This document shows, in pieces, positions 20,858 to 32,657 of a stretch of DNA of 64,000 nucleotides (position 1 is its first letter; each line of letters opens with the position of its first letter). The position numbers and the translations under genes are program-made. The notes below the pieces were generated by a model. The model saw nothing but the letters and a program-made list of their open reading frames with translations, searched no databases and had not been told where the DNA came from. The stretch lies in assembly GCA_029876055.1 (NCBI GenBank), contig CM056876.1:4402001-4466000 (forward strand), given 5' to 3'. This DNA is from Madurella fahalii. Taxonomy: Eukaryota > Ascomycota > Sordariomycetes > Sordariales.

Positions 20858-23232
20858 CGCTAAACCTGCTTGTGCTGGTTCTTTTTCCCCTTTGTTGTTG
20901 TCGGCGCGCCTGGGCATACACCGCCGCTTGGGCGTGCTCGTATCAGCTAGCATTCACAGGAGTTAGGAGATGGATGTAGAGCGGGAATCGTTCGAGGCGT
21001 TTCTGTATCGGGCTGGCTCACTCACTTTGTGCTGCATCCTTTAGACCGGTCTATTGTTTGTTTGGCCAATTGGATTCTGGTTGTGCCGCCCTTCCTAGGC
21101 TGCTATAGAGGTATTCCATAATTTGTACACATCTCCTTCGCAGGACTTGTTAGCATATTGTCATTCCATACTCATTTCGGACGTAAAGTAGGCCCACGGC
21201 GAGGAGTTATCTTTCACGGACAGTTCCTGTAAAAATCAGAAAGAGCGCTCTCTTCGTGCTGCAGGTGGACCTGTGTATGACAGAGCGAACAAAGCGAATC
21301 GCTGGAGTGGTCCACAGACCCTGGTGAGCGAAGTAGGTCAACAGAACAAACAAGCTCAAATCGGTGGTAACCACGAAAGCTTAGCATGACCCATCGCCAT
21401 AATGATACCAGTGTAGCGCGCTTAGGGGCACGAGCACATTATCGAACATCATCCAACGCAAAGGCGAGCTAGAGACAGGCTTCATGAGCTTATTAATCGA
21501 GCGATCTAATAATCTCTCCTGCCTATTGGGACCGTCTGCTGCGCCGCGTATTCCGACGTTCACCATGCTTACGAAATTACGGCCTCATCTCGGTAGGGAC
21601 GATATCTCCGGTGATCTATGATCTGTGGGCTCGTGTTGTTTCCAAGATTCCGGGTTTACTCACCCATGGGTGTGACCCCGTCAGGTAAACGCCACTGTTA
21701 GTCCCGACTCTTCGTTTGAATATCGTATCCGCAATCTTCTGTACCACAGCTGTGAAGAGTGTGGCGATAACCGATGGTCTTCGGACAGTTGAGAAACGAA
21801 GCATGAGCAAGTCTATCGTTCTTCATTTGCAGGTCTCTTAGACAGTCCTCATCAGTTCATCGTGGTATCGGAGATCAAATTTCTATGGTTTTACGAGCTG
21901 GTAACTCGGGTTATACACTTTGTTCGTCACATTTCAGCCACCTAGATTTAAGAGCTTACTCGAGGCTACCACATTGGACCGTCTCTCACGTCAGATGCTT
22001 AGCAACCTCGTAGCTACTATTGGAATTTATACGCCCTTGTCTCCGTTCCAAGCTGCTCACAAGTTGTACTGTACAGTACAACATCACACCCCGGGATATT
22101 GATGCTTGAACAACAATAGAAGGTACCACTACAGGTGTACTTGAGCTCTCCGGATTTCAACACGACTCTCAGCTTGGGTACGACAATGGTTACATCGCTG
22201 CACCAAAGCAGAAATGACTCGGTTTGTAGGGTGATTGGCTCGCACAATTTAGTCGTTAATCGTCAGCTCCGGAACTTCGGCATCCCAGAGGCGGATATGC
22301 ATTTAACCCTAACCCTTCATCCCCGGCATCTCCGAGAAGAGATCGATAGCCGCCAAGCGTTGGTATTTCCATGTTGGAAAAAAAAATAAGAAAAAAAAGA
22401 AAATAAAGGACGTTATGGATCCAGAGACACCAGAATCATAAGCTATCAGTAGAAAGCTTCGAAAAGTACTGTACAATGTTGAAACGCGGATCGGGGTTGT
22501 GCGATCTGCGGCTAAAAGTGTGGCGGAGGGTTGGCGTCCAGTCGCAGTCAGCTGGAATGGAAGAGTGCCGAATCCGACACAGGCGCGGCCCAACCGGCCA
22601 ACTCTGTCGGGGTGGAAGTGTCAAGTTGTCCATCAGCCACAATCAGTCTTCCCACAATCCACGGCATCGCGCTCTTACTGTTACCGTCGAAAATCGGGAT
22701 CGAGCACTGCACGCCACGAGAAATCGAACCAAAGCTTATCGTGAAAAACAGCCCTGCGGGCCCGCACCGATTTTACTGGTCGAACGCCGCCCCTGACGCT
22801 ATCGTGGGGATTGCGAGGCCTGTGCCACCTGTCGTCATAGACGCAGCACGCCCTGCCAGGGCCTGCCAACAATTCGATCATTTTCTTGCGGGCTGGGAGC
22901 CGCACCCTCCCATCTGATATCAGAACTTGCCCTGTTGCATTCCAAGTCTGGCTGCAGGGACTTTCACAATGACTTGGGAACTGAACCGCCGGCGGTGGCT
23001 TCGCACAATCAACAGCAAATTCATCTATGGCCGAATCGTGAGTTCCCATCACTCGTATCTTTGGGGCGGCGTTGCGCGACGTGGAGCCGGTTGCCACTGT
23101 TGCCAACCTTTCGCTGTCGATCCACACTTTACCTGTCGCGAACCCTTATCTTGGTCCCAAGACGCAGCGAACGCTAACTAGAATGCTTCTACTCTTCAGC
23201 CCTTGTTGCACGCGATTATCTTCTTCATCGAG
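20858..23232. other. long intergenic region, no gene seen
   Basis: About 2.4 kb, more AT-rich than flanking genes and possibly old decayed repeat sequence. It holds a 20-bp perfect palindrome (22063-22082) and a short interstitial telomere-like CCCTAACCCT (about 22306-22315). No supported frame. Confidence 0.4.
22063..22082. repeat. 20-bp perfect palindrome
   Basis: GTTGTACTGTACAGTACAAC reads the same on both strands. It shares the GTACTGTAC/GTACAGTAC core with 17742-17757 and other intergenic spots (for example near 22466, 51381, 59156, 59236). Confidence 0.9.
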
Positions 23233-24114
23233 ATGGCCCTCCTAGCGCGGCTCACCAGCCGGTTCAACTCGTATTACGATGAACGACCTCGTGCGTCCCC
23301 TTTCCGTTCTTGTCATCCACCTACCAATCCCCTCCATCACGCCGAGATGCTAACGGTTATTTACCCCCCTTCACAGTTCTCACCATGATGGTGACAAATT
23401 CGATCCTGGGTGGGGTCGCCGACACCGTCGCACAGACAATCACCTCGATCCGGCAGCGCGCGCTGCGGAAGCATCCCAGCGGACACCTCAGTCCGCGCGA
23501 AGACGCGGTTGCCATCGAGATCCACGAGCTCGACCGCAAGAACCCCTTCAGCGACCGCGAGCTGATCCCCGAGTCCAAAGCCCTGCCGCCCCCCTTCGAC
23601 TTCGAGCGCCTGACGCGGTTCATGGCCTACGGCTTCTGCATCGCGCCCGTGCAGTTCCGATGGTTCAAGTTCCTCGAGCGGTGCTTCCCGATCACAAAGT
23701 CGAGTGCCTTCTTGCCGGCCATGAAGCGCGTGGCCTTTGACCAGCTCATCTTCGCGCCGTTCGGCGTGGCCGCCTTCTTCACGGCCATGACGGTCGCCGA
23801 GGGTGGGGGGCGTCGCGCCGTGTCCCAGAAGCTGCGGGACATGTACGTGCCGACGCTCAAGGCAAACTACATGCTCTGGCCCGCTGTGCAGGTGATCAAC
23901 TTCCGGCTCATGCCAGTGCAGTTCCAACTGGTGAGTTGCCCCGAGCTGCTGGAAATCGTTTCCTTCCTGTCTGACCGGTTACTGACCTTCCTTGGCGCAG
24001 CCTTTCGTATCCACAGTTGGAATCGCGTGGACCGCATACCTATCGCTTACCAACGCCGCTGGGGAGCTCGAGCAGAACCGCATCCCCAAGGCATCCGATA
24101 TCCGATTGCCGTAA
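23233..24114 (+). CDS. Mpv17/PMP22 family protein
   Basis: Exons 23233-23290, 23377-23930 and 24001-24114 are in phase, 241 aa. The family opening (YYDERPLLTMMVTNSILGG) appears only after removing the first intron, which supports it. Later blocks typical of the family are seen: PVQFRWFKFLER, QLIFAPFGVAAFF, ANYMLWPAVQVINFRLMPVQ and the C-terminal TVGIAWTAYLS. Members are small four-helix proteins of mitochondrial inner membrane or peroxisomes. A charged insert between helices 1 and 2 (about residues 40-85) is longer than in yeast Sym1. Exact organelle is not decided by sequence. Confidence 0.92.
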
Positions 24115-24654
24115 GGTAACGGCGGGTTGTATTGATATATCCTGTGCCCCTCAAAAGACGGGCCGAAAGCTAGGACGGGCGGTCGTTATCGCGCGTGATC
24201 TCCATGGGGTTTAGAAATTGGTCACAGCATTGGGACCCCCGGAACACGGTCTGAATTGTCAGTTCTGATGGCGAACGGAGTTGGAAGGATCATTGTTCAT
24301 TTTGGCGGTAGGTGGATACTTTTGTAATGATAACACGAATCGAATTTCTTTCTCAACATGTCTAGTCCGCTTCCGGTCGAGCATGCCCTGCGCCATTTAT
24401 TCAGGTCGGAATGTCCTGCATAGGCGTCTATGCATATTGCCAGTGATGTTGAGTGGATGTTGTTGCTTTGAGCTATTGAAGGGGTCATTAGCTCCTGGCG
24501 GATCCGGGATTGTTCCTCGAAAATTGCAACACTAATTATTTGTGAACAGACTTGGAACGACGCAAACGTTCTTGCGAATTTGTTGTGTTTCAATACCTAG
24601 GATGAGCCGAACACATACTCCGAGGTTCTTAACCCTCACACATTGGATCCAATC

Positions 24655-24725
24655 CACATGTCACTGGTCGGGAATCGGAACCCGGATCGCCAAAAACCGG
24701 GCGGTACCTGAGCTAATTCTCTGCT
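24655..24725 (-). repeat. degenerate tRNA-like / SINE-like fragment
   Basis: On the minus strand a box-A-like TAGCTCAGGTACC is followed about 30 nt later by a box-B-like GGGTTCCGATTCCC. The arms do not fold as a proper tRNA, since the T-loop has 8 nt and no matching acceptor stem is present. A tRNA pseudogene or tRNA-derived SINE is more likely than a functional tRNA. Confidence 0.35.
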
Positions 24726-24980
24726 CCATGTCCAGCTGTGGGTGGGGGCTCTTGAGAGTTTAAATTTGTCTGAGGCATGGCAAAGCTGCGATGTCGAGTG
24801 CGGTTATGAGGATGAGGTAGGTAGCTATATAGGAACACATATTCAGTACATAATGCGAGACATCATTGTCGAAACGATAAAAGCTCCTGCTACTGAACTG
24901 TGATTGATCGAGGGAGTCGCACTTGGAAGCCAAGACAGCCAGCCGACGTCACAGCTTCACGAGCATGACCCCACCATTCG

Positions 24981-25008
24981 TTTTACCCCTCTACCCCTCC
25001 ACCCCAAC
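24981..25008 (+). promoter_or_regulatory. C/T-rich tract upstream of phosphoglycerate kinase
   Basis: A pyrimidine run (CCCCTCTACCCCTCCACCCC core) sits about 150 bp before the ATG. Such tracts mark transcription starts of highly expressed fungal glycolytic genes. The assignment is by position and composition only. Confidence 0.45.
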
Positions 25009-25152
25009 AGGACCTGGTCAGCTCATCCCGTTGTCACTGCGTGTTTTCCCGCTCAACAAATTAATCGCCAGACAAAATAGCGAGGGATCCTAACCTTCAT
25101 TGTCAAAGTGATCGTGCCTTTTTCTCGTCAATTCCTCAGCAGGGTCGTCAAG

Positions 25153-26536
25153 ATGTCTCTGGCCAACAAGCTGTCGATCGAGAACGTTGACCTCAAGGGC
25201 AAGCGCGTCCTTATTCGGGTGCGTTTAGCTGCCCCCTGAATTTCTGCATATATTCGGTGGAACTGACATTGAGCTTCGCTGCAGGTCGACTTCAACGTTC
25301 CCCTTGACGCGGACAAGAAGGTCACCAACCCCCAGCGTATCGTGGGCGCCGTCCCGACGATCAAATATGCCATTGACCACGGTGCCAAGTCGGTCATTCT
25401 CATGTCCCACCTGGGCCGTCCCAACGGCCAGGCCAACCCCAAGTACTCCCTGAAGCCTGTTGTGCCTGAGCTCGAGAAGCTGCTGGGCAAGAGCGTGACA
25501 TTTGCGCCCGATTGCGTGGGGCCAGAGGTCGAGGAGATTGTCAATAAGGCGGATAATGGCGGCGTTGTCCTTCTCGAGAACCTGCGCTTCCACATCGAGG
25601 AAGAGGGCAAGGGCACCGATTCGGAAGGCAACAAAATCAAGGCAGACAAGGCTAAGGTGGATGAGTTCCGCAAGGGGTTGACCAAACTCGGTGACATCTA
25701 CATCAGTCAGTCCGCTCCCACCCCGCTGGACGGAAACGCCGATGCTAACGTAGGCATCTCCCGTAGATGATGCCTTTGGCACCGCACACCGCGCCCACTC
25801 CTCCATGGTCGGCGTTGACCTCCCACAGAAGGCCGCCGGCTTCCTGATGAAGAAGGAGCTCGACTACTTCGCGCAGGCGCTCGAGTCGCCCAAGCGGCCG
25901 TTCCTGGCCATCCTGGGCGGCGCTAAGGTGTCGGACAAGATCCAGTTGATCGACAACCTGCTGGACAAGGTCAACACGCTCGTCATCTGCGGAGGCATGG
26001 CCTTCACCTTCAAGAAGACACTCTACAATGTCCCGATCGGCAACTCGCTCTTTGACGAGGCTGGCTCCAAGACGGTGGGCAACCTGATCAAGAAGGCCGA
26101 GAACAACAATGTCAAGGTGGTGCTCCCCGTCGACTACATCACGGCCGACAAGTTCGACAAGGACGCCAACGTCGGCAAGGCCACCGACGCCGAGGGCATC
26201 CCCGACGGCTGGATGGGCCTGGACTGCGGTGAGGAGTCGGTCAAGCTGTACAAGCAGGCCATCGACGAGGCCCAGACCATCCTGTGGAACGGCCCCGCCG
26301 GTGTCTTCGAGTTTGACAAGTTCGCCTCGGGCACCAAAGCCACCCTTGACGCGGCGGTTGCGGCTGCCGCGAGCGGCAAGATCGTTATCATTGGCGGTGG
26401 TGACACAGCTACCGTGGCGGCCAAGTACGGCGTTGAGGACAAGCTCAGCCACGTGTCAACTGGTGGTGGCGCCAGCTTGGAGCTGCTCGAGGGCAAGGAG
26501 CTGCCTGGTGTCGTCGCGCTGAGCGAGCGTAAGTAG
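25153..26536 (+). CDS. pgk1: phosphoglycerate kinase
   Basis: Exons 25153-25218, 25285-25705 and 25767-26536, all in phase, give 418 aa, the usual length. It catalyses ADP + 1,3-bisphosphoglycerate to ATP + 3-phosphoglycerate in cytosolic glycolysis and gluconeogenesis. Diagnostic pieces are RVDFNVPLD and SHLGRPNG (substrate side), ENLRFH, the GTAHRAHSS stretch, GGAKVSDK (nucleotide side), NGPAGVFE and GGGDTA...STGGGASLELLEGK near the end. Codon use is strongly biased to C-ending codons, as expected of a highly expressed gene. The start is MSLANKLS, standard for fungal PGK. Annotation is essentially certain. Confidence 0.98.
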
Positions 26537-26993
26537 GAGCGTCATTCGTTGTGGTATAGTTTGATGTGGGATTCGATGGCGTTCTCATGAGTGACATGCT
26601 GCAAGCCGGTTATTAGTAAAAACAAGGTAGCTCCGCAATCCAGTAGACTCAAAACTTGATATTTTTGCTGGCATAATTATCGCAACCCTGGGGTTGGTTG
26701 CGAGTGCTGTGGCTTTCACTTTTTTTACACCTGTTAGGATGGATACACCCGGCTGCCAAATAAGCCTTGCCTCCAAGTCCGGACCACCGTGTTTACTGAG
26801 AATCTATACTCGGGATAAGGTCTCCACGTTTCGTCAAACCACAGGGCTAGCAGCTGCCAAGGTTCAAGACCTCACCAGCCATCTCTTGAACATCCACTAG
26901 CTCATCTACAAGAATCTGGACCTTGCCCGGTTCGCGAAATGGAAACCGTCTCGTTTCTCGTAGATCTAATAATATCCCTCCCGCACGTCAAGA
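26537..26993. other. short convergent intergenic region
   Basis: The 3' flanks of phosphoglycerate kinase and Sem1 meet here. No gene or repeat is seen. Confidence 0.5.
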
Positions 26994-27538
26994 TCACCGC
27001 TTCTTGGACGCCTCGACTTTCTTCAACTCCTCTCTGTATGCACCCGTCAGCATTCTGCTTTCTTTCTCGACCGCCATTCGCGATGGGCGGGGGAAAGCTG
27101 CCCAGATATGGGGAAACGTACTTGAGCTGGGCCGAGAAGTCGTCGCTCGTATCGTCGTCGTCCCACGACTCTTCCCACAGGTGCTGTGTCGTGCCGTCGC
27201 CGCCGCCACTTGCGGCCTCGGTGTCCTCGGTTTGCCAGTCTGTTGTTTTCCGTGGAGAGGTTAGTTAACGTTTTTGTCGTGTTCTTTTATTTTGTGTTTT
27301 TTTTTTTTTTTTTTTTTAATTTTATTTTATTTTTTTCTTTTGGCAGCTGAATAGGGTCGGGTTAAGGAGGACAGGGGGAAGTGGTTGGCGACGCACCGTC
27401 CACGGGAAAGTCCTCAAACTCGTCGTCCTCCTCTAGAGCGGCGGGCTTCTTCTCTGCAGCCGGCTGCTGTTGCTCGGGCTTGGTCTCGGCGGATGCGGCC
27501 TTGTCGTCTTTTTTGGAGGTGGTTTGTGAGGAGGCCAT
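26994..27538 (-). CDS. sem1: 26S proteasome / TREX-2 subunit Sem1 (Dss1)
   Basis: CDS is complement(26994-27033, 27122-27239, 27397-27538), in phase, 99 aa. Sem1/Dss1 is a tiny acidic disordered subunit of the proteasome lid and also of TREX-2 and BRCA2-type complexes. The two conserved acidic sites are plain: EFEDFPVDDW and HLWEESWDDDDTSDDFS, followed by the C-terminal helix KEELKKVEASKKR. The N-terminal 40 residues are a Lys/Glu/Gln-rich variable tail. Intron 1 (27240-27396) carries a long T-run on the plus strand. Small genes of this kind are easily missed because each exon is short. Confidence 0.95.
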
Positions 27539-28639
27539 GGCTGTGGGCTTGGGGCTGGGCTACCGCTGTGAAGAATCGCCTTTGGTTCTTGGTCTGGATT
27601 GGGAGATGTGTGCGAATGGAAGCAGCGAAAGTGCCGCGTCACGGGGTAATTAATCCGCCGGAAAGGCCGGCTCGCCCTGGGCTGATTTGAGGAAGAACCG
27701 GAGGCCGTAGTGAACGGGTTGGAGTGACAGCCCGGTCGGACGTGTGTGACAACTGATTGCAGTGACGTTGGTTGATGAGGCGTCAATTGCGTACTGCGAG
27801 TTGGTGCCGCATGGCATCATCCGCTGGCACAAGCGAGTTTGGCGGGGCTGAACCTTCTGAACGGGCACGGACCATGACCCGGCTGTGGCGTCCGCTGCCT
27901 CCGGCAATGCTTCCGAGTCGGGCGCAGGCAATCTCTCCAATTTCGGGGTTACTGGCACGCTCGCCAGATGAGTTTACTACTAGCGCGTGAAACAGCGTTA
28001 CCCACTTGAGAATACTTTACGAGCACATCTTCTTTCCGTGGCTGTCCGGGGATCTTCCTGTAGTAGAAAGATGAATGCCTGTATAAGCCTTTGGTTGGTA
28101 TGGGTTGGTCTGAGCGTCTTGTTTAAAACGGCTCATACAGTAAGGTAATGCATAAAAAGAATTCTAATGGCGGCCAGATGAGGATGTAGAAAGTCTATTT
28201 CATGGCACTTATCTACTGATGTGGTTGCTGCGACTCATCGTTGTCCCCCAGGTCCGGAAGTTGAGAAAGACTGGAGCATGTCGACAAGATGTAACCCCGT
28301 CATAAGGTTTTCTCGCGTCTGGCGGGGCAGCAGCCTGGATCATTCCCTGGCGGGGTTGCCTGCTTTCCAGCTCCGCTAACCAACCGTGCCCACCGTGGGA
28401 TCGAGGCAGCAGGACCAGGGTCGGACTTGCGCAAAGCTGGACCAACAGACTCCAGGAAACCCGGCCGACGAGCCTGGCAGTTGTTTTGCCGCCGGGTGTG
28501 CCGGTTTTGCCTCCTGCGCTTTTCGCTTCTACCTGTCCCGCTTCATGCCTTTAAGTGCCACTGCATCTCCCGCCTACAAACCTGGCCCTCCCTGACTGGC
28601 GCGTGTGCTCGCCCAGCAGGACGCCTCCCCATAACCCCA
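27539..28639. promoter_or_regulatory. divergent intergenic region between sem1 and the Iml2-like gene
   Basis: About 1.1 kb between two divergent genes. It contains no convincing frame or repeat. The stretch open in frame upstream of 28640 has no conserved look, so the ATG at 28640 is preferred as start of the next gene. Confidence 0.4.
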
Positions 28640-31167
28640 ATGTCGAGCCTCCGCTCCTGGTTCCGCGGCTCGTCTGCCGCAACAGGGTCGAAATCGTCGT
28701 CAAAAGTCCCCAGTCCAGTTCCGAGTCCGACCGCAAGCACGGCAACCCTCAATGGCAAGCCAAAGACAAAGACAGCCGTCTCCGGTGCGGAGCAGGAGGT
28801 TCTCAACATTGAAGATGCGATGGCGGCCGCTGCGCTGATCATGAACGACGACATCGAGGGCGCGGAAGCCCGGCTGCGTCTCCGCGAGGATGCTTCTGCT
28901 TTTCACCAGCTCGGATTGGGCCTTTCCACCTTCATGAGGAGCCTCCTTGGCTTCGAGAAAGATATCATGACGGAAGCGGCGAACCGGCTGAACGAGGCAG
29001 AGAACCGAGCATGGAACGATATGAAGCAGGCGCAGAAAGAGGCCGAGAAAGCCAATGGGTCTATCTCTGGCACTGGATACTGGTACTCGAGGCCCGCTGC
29101 TGCCGAGCAGAATGCCACGGCTGGGGAGAGCAAGATCTACCCCGCCGGTTCCGAGTACGCCCTCGTACATGCAGAAGCCCAATTAATGAACGCCGTCGTG
29201 GCCGTCATGCACGAGAGCTTGACTGAGGCACTCAAGGGGTTTTATAAGCTGCGGAAAGCATTCATCACGTTGGACAGCATCATGGAGGCCGAGGTTCGGT
29301 ACCTCGACTCGGTGCGGAATGGAGGGGTGAAGAGGATACCGTCTCCGAGGAGGCCGAGCTTCGCCGAGGATCCGATGCCCGGCAGCTTTGATGAGTCCGA
29401 GTTTGCCGACCTAGAGGAGACAGAAACCCCAGCTGTCGGGGAAAGGGCAAGTGTAGAGTTGGGAAAGGACTCGCCGGAGACTCCTACGCCAGACAGCCGC
29501 GATGCCGCCACCACAGACGTGGCAGCACTGGATAAGAGGTTAGGTGAGCTCGCTGTCACACCCAAGGGCTCCGACGCGCTCCCGCAGCTTCCTGCCGTCG
29601 CCGCCAGCTTAGATCACCTCAACACCGCCGGTATCGACAAGACGCTCTTCAAGTCCACTGTTGATATTTTTGTCCACAGTGGCGCAAACATGTGCTTCGG
29701 CATCCTCCTCCTCATCATCTCCATGGTCCCCCCGGCTTTCTCACGTCTCCTGTACGTTATCGGCTTTAAGGGCGATCGCGACAGGGGCCTAAGAATGCTC
29801 TGGCAGTCGACTAAATTCCCTAATATTAACGGCGCTATGGCTGGCCTGGTCCTGCTCAACTACTACAACACCTTCCTCGGCATGGCCGATATTCTCCCTC
29901 CGGACCACGACCTACACAACGGCTTCGCCTCTGAATCTGACGGCGACAACACCAGCAACACGAGCAACACCAGCAAAAACAGCGAAGGCGAGTACGAAAC
30001 CGTTGGCTACCCCAAGGAGAAGTGCTCGGCGCTGCTAGCGGCGATGCGCGAGCGCTACCCGGACTCGCGGCTGTGGAAGTTGGAGGAGGCGCGCGTGCTC
30101 GCCAACTCGCGGCGGCTCGACGAGGCCATCGAGCTGCTGGCGCACAACTCGGACAGCAAGATGCGCCAGATCACGGCGCTCAACAACTTTGAGCTGAGCA
30201 TGAGCTCCATGTACGTCATGGACTGGCCGGCCATGCGCGACAACTTCCTGCGGTGCGTCGAGCTCAACAGCTGGAGCCACGCGTTGTACTACTACATTGC
30301 CGGGTGCGCCGAGGTCGAGATGTACCGGGACGCGTTCCACCGCGCGGCGGAGCTCGGGGAGGGGGATAAAGAACGCGGCGTCCTCCAGACGGAGGCGCAG
30401 AAGCACAAGCGGCTGGCCGAGGAGCACCTCCGCAAGGCACCCACGGTCGCGGGTAAGAAGCGCTTCATGGCCAAGCAGCTGCCCTTTGAGGTGTTTGTGT
30501 GCCGGAAGCTGCAGAAGTGGGAAGAGCGCGCCAAGGCGCTGGACATCGACCTTGCCGACGCGGTGGCGGTTAGCCCGGCTATGGAGATGATCTACCTGTG
30601 GAATGGCAGCAAGCGGATGGCGCCGCATCTCCTGGAGAAAGCTAGGGGTCTGTTGGCGTGGGAGCGGTGCACGGCAGCAGCGGAGAAGCTCGCTAAGATC
30701 AAGGAGGAAAAGGACGAGGCGGCTATTGGCACGCTAGCGGAATCGGCGCTGTTGAGGCAGCTGGGCAGAGGGGCCGAGGCGAGGGCTCTGGTTGAGCCGT
30801 TGCTGAGCGTGGATAAGTACGCGTTCCCACCCCCCTTGTACGCGCACCTGTCAATATTAACCAAATGGTTCTCTGCAGAAACGCGTTCAAAGGGCCGACT
30901 AGGGATGACTACTGCCAGGCTGCTGCCCATTATGAGATTGCCGCTGCGGCATGGATGGACGTCTGCAATCCGGACGCGTGGCCGAAAGACGGAGCTGACA
31001 AGGTCGACGAGTTCCGGAGGCAGAAGACGAATGAGTGCCAGGAGTACTTGGACAAGGTCGCCAAGTGGGAGGGATTCGTTTTGGATGCTCGGTTTGGCAT
31101 GAGGGTCAAGGCCGGCGCGGAGAGCGTCGCGTGGCTCAGGTCTAAGAAAGGGTGGGTGTCCGCTTGA
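28640..31167 (+). CDS. Iml2 / TTC39-family TPR protein
   Basis: Exons 28640-30837 and 30879-31167 join in phase 2 across a 41-bp intron (GTACGC, ATTAAC branch, CTGCAG), 828 aa. I chose the ATG that gives MSSLRSWFRG, since the upstream in-frame sequence looks like leader. The family is known from yeast Iml2, linked to inclusion-body and lipid-droplet handling and mitochondrial outer membrane protein assembly. Visible features: EDAMAAAALIMNDDIEGAE near residue 55, GLSTFMRSLLGFEKDIM, the central hydrophobic MCFGILLLIISMVPPAFSRLL, LWQSTKFPNINGAMAGL, and TPR-like helices in the C-terminal half. A disordered Thr/Asn/Ser insert sits near residue 435-450. Role in this organism is inferred from family. 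Confidence 0.88.
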
Positions 31168-31574
31168 CCGGCACTGTGGCTATTGGTCGGCTTTAGCTTC
31201 TGATATTAGTGCATACTACTGGTGATGGCTTCAGTGGTATTCGCGTGTAAATTCGTCATATAGAGCGGGCGAAACCGTCGTAGGGAGTCGCTGCCTAGAT
31301 TGTACATACGGGGAGCATTGGTATATCGGACGACTAGCGGCATAGACGGCTTGGTCCATAGCCACTTGAAAGTGACTCGAGACATGGAAACAGACCAGCT
31401 CCCGGTGTATTGCCAGCAGGTGGAATTACAACATTTCTTAAGACGGACGATATCAGTTCTTTATAGCGCCTTTACCATCGGCGAGGACCGCCAATTCGAA
31501 ACCTCATGAACAGAAGCGCGAATAAAGGCAGCCTAAGCCCTACCAAACGATCGACCAACCCGACCAACGCGATC
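31168..31574. other. convergent intergenic region
   Basis: The Iml2-like gene and the hydroxylase-like gene end toward each other. Nothing else is seen. Confidence 0.5.
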
Positions 31575-32657
31575 TCACTCCCCGCCACTACCATTCCGGC
31601 CCCCTTTTCTCACCCCGCTGCTCGCCTTCCGCCCCTTTCGCAAACCTTCCATGCCCCCGCGCAAAGCCCCCCCGGCATCGTCCACCGCACCCTCCGCCCG
31701 TTCCTTCAGCGCGTGCTTCCCGGCCTCGGCGTGCAAGTCTCCCACGACGTCCCTCCCCAAGCTCGTGCCATGCGCCCAGTCCAGGACGCCCCAGTTCCCA
31801 AAGTTGCCGCTGCTGCCGCCGCCGCCGCAGTGGTGCACCGCCGTGCGCCGCGCGATGCCCCCCATGACGATGCCCGGGATCACGGCGTAGCCGGACATGG
31901 CGAGGGTCTCCTCGAGCGTGGCGAGGGCGACGAAGACGAGGTAGGTGAGCAGGTGCAGGCCGGCGGGGTGGAGGAGCAGCGCGGGGAGGTAGACGGGGAG
32001 GAAGCGGTGGAGGAGGTGGGGGCCCGGGTGGTCCGCCTTGGCGAGGAGGGAGAAGGGCGGGGCGGCGCGGGCGTGCGGCGGGGAGGCGCCGTGCAGGCGG
32101 GCGAGGCGGCCGCCGTCGGGGCGCCGCCGACGCACCGGGACGGACGGCGCCGGCTGGCCGTGCAGGAGGTGCCGGTGGATGTAGTACGTCAGCACCTCGC
32201 GGGCGGCGAAGAGCAAGGAGATGTGCTTGATCATCTGCCATGGCAGGGGGAGGGTGGTGGAGGTGCGGAAGACGGGGGTTTTGAGGACGGTTGCGAGGAC
32301 CACGGAGACGGCGGCCTCAAGGGCCGTCTCCAGCGTGAGGTTCAGGAGGGCCAGGCCGGCTGGTTTCGCGAGAGACTTGGTGTTGCGGGGCGGGAGAGCC
32401 GAGGCACCCTTAAACTTGAGACTCTCCGACAGGGAAGGTAGAAGGGCGTCAAAGGCCAGGAAGAAGAGAGACGGGACCAACCACAACGCTATACGCAGCG
32501 CTGTGGTTCCTACGATCTCGATTTTGATGGGATTGTGGCTGAGGACCAGCGTCGACCAAGTCATGTAGAAGAAGAGGAGGTTGAGAGAGGTTGACCATGA
32601 TGTCAGCGAGGCCGAGGTAAAGTACGACAAAATGGGCAACGAGAGTAGTATGTCCAT
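31575..32657 (-). CDS. fatty acid hydroxylase / sterol desaturase superfamily protein
   Basis: Single exon, 360 aa, from the ATG at 32657. The superfamily comprises di-iron, multi-pass ER enzymes that hydroxylate or desaturate lipids. Several hydrophobic segments precede YYIHRHLLHG (first histidine box). The middle part has LARLHGASPPHARA and KADHPGPHLLHRFLPVYLPALL. The end carries AVHHCGGG...NFGNWGVLDWAHGTSLGRD, the usual last box and signature. The expected HxxHH in the last box reads RRTAVHH, so one ligand is not obvious and activity is uncertain. The C-terminal 45 residues are a basic Gly/Arg-rich tail. The gene is extremely GC-rich in its 3' half, giving a long overlapping open frame that I treat as a shadow. 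Confidence 0.8.
   Translation of the reverse strand: MDILLSLPILSYFTSASLTSWSTSLNLLFFYMTWSTLVLSHNPIKIEIVGTTALRIALWLVPSLFFLAFDALLPSLSESLKFKGASALPPRNTKSLAKPAGLALLNLTLETALEAAVSVVLATVLKTPVFRTSTTLPLPWQMIKHISLLFAAREVLTYYIHRHLLHGQPAPSVPVRRRRPDGGRLARLHGASPPHARAAPPFSLLAKADHPGPHLLHRFLPVYLPALLLHPAGLHLLTYLVFVALATLEETLAMSGYAVIPGIVMGGIARRTAVHHCGGGGSSGNFGNWGVLDWAHGTSLGRDVVGDLHAEAGKHALKERAEGAVDDAGGALRGGMEGLRKGRKASSGVRKGGRNGSGGE

Larger units (their letters stand above)
24115..25152. other. intergenic region with tRNA-like piece and PGK promoter
   Basis: About 1 kb. The 3' part holds the phosphoglycerate kinase promoter with a C/T-rich tract at 24981-25008. A tRNA-like fragment lies on the minus strand near 24655-24725. 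No protein gene is seen. Confidence 0.4.

Noticed and set aside
24655..24725. Functional tRNA gene
   Set aside because: Box A and box B are recognisable, but the T-loop is too long and no acceptor stem pairs.
30035..30628. 197-aa minus-strand open frame
   Set aside because: It is antisense to the Iml2-like gene in very GC-rich sequence, with Val/Arg/His-rich shadow composition.
31588..32241. Long minus-strand open frame rich in Pro/Arg
   Set aside because: It overlaps the fatty-acid-hydroxylase-like gene in another frame, and its composition is what GC-rich shadow frames produce.
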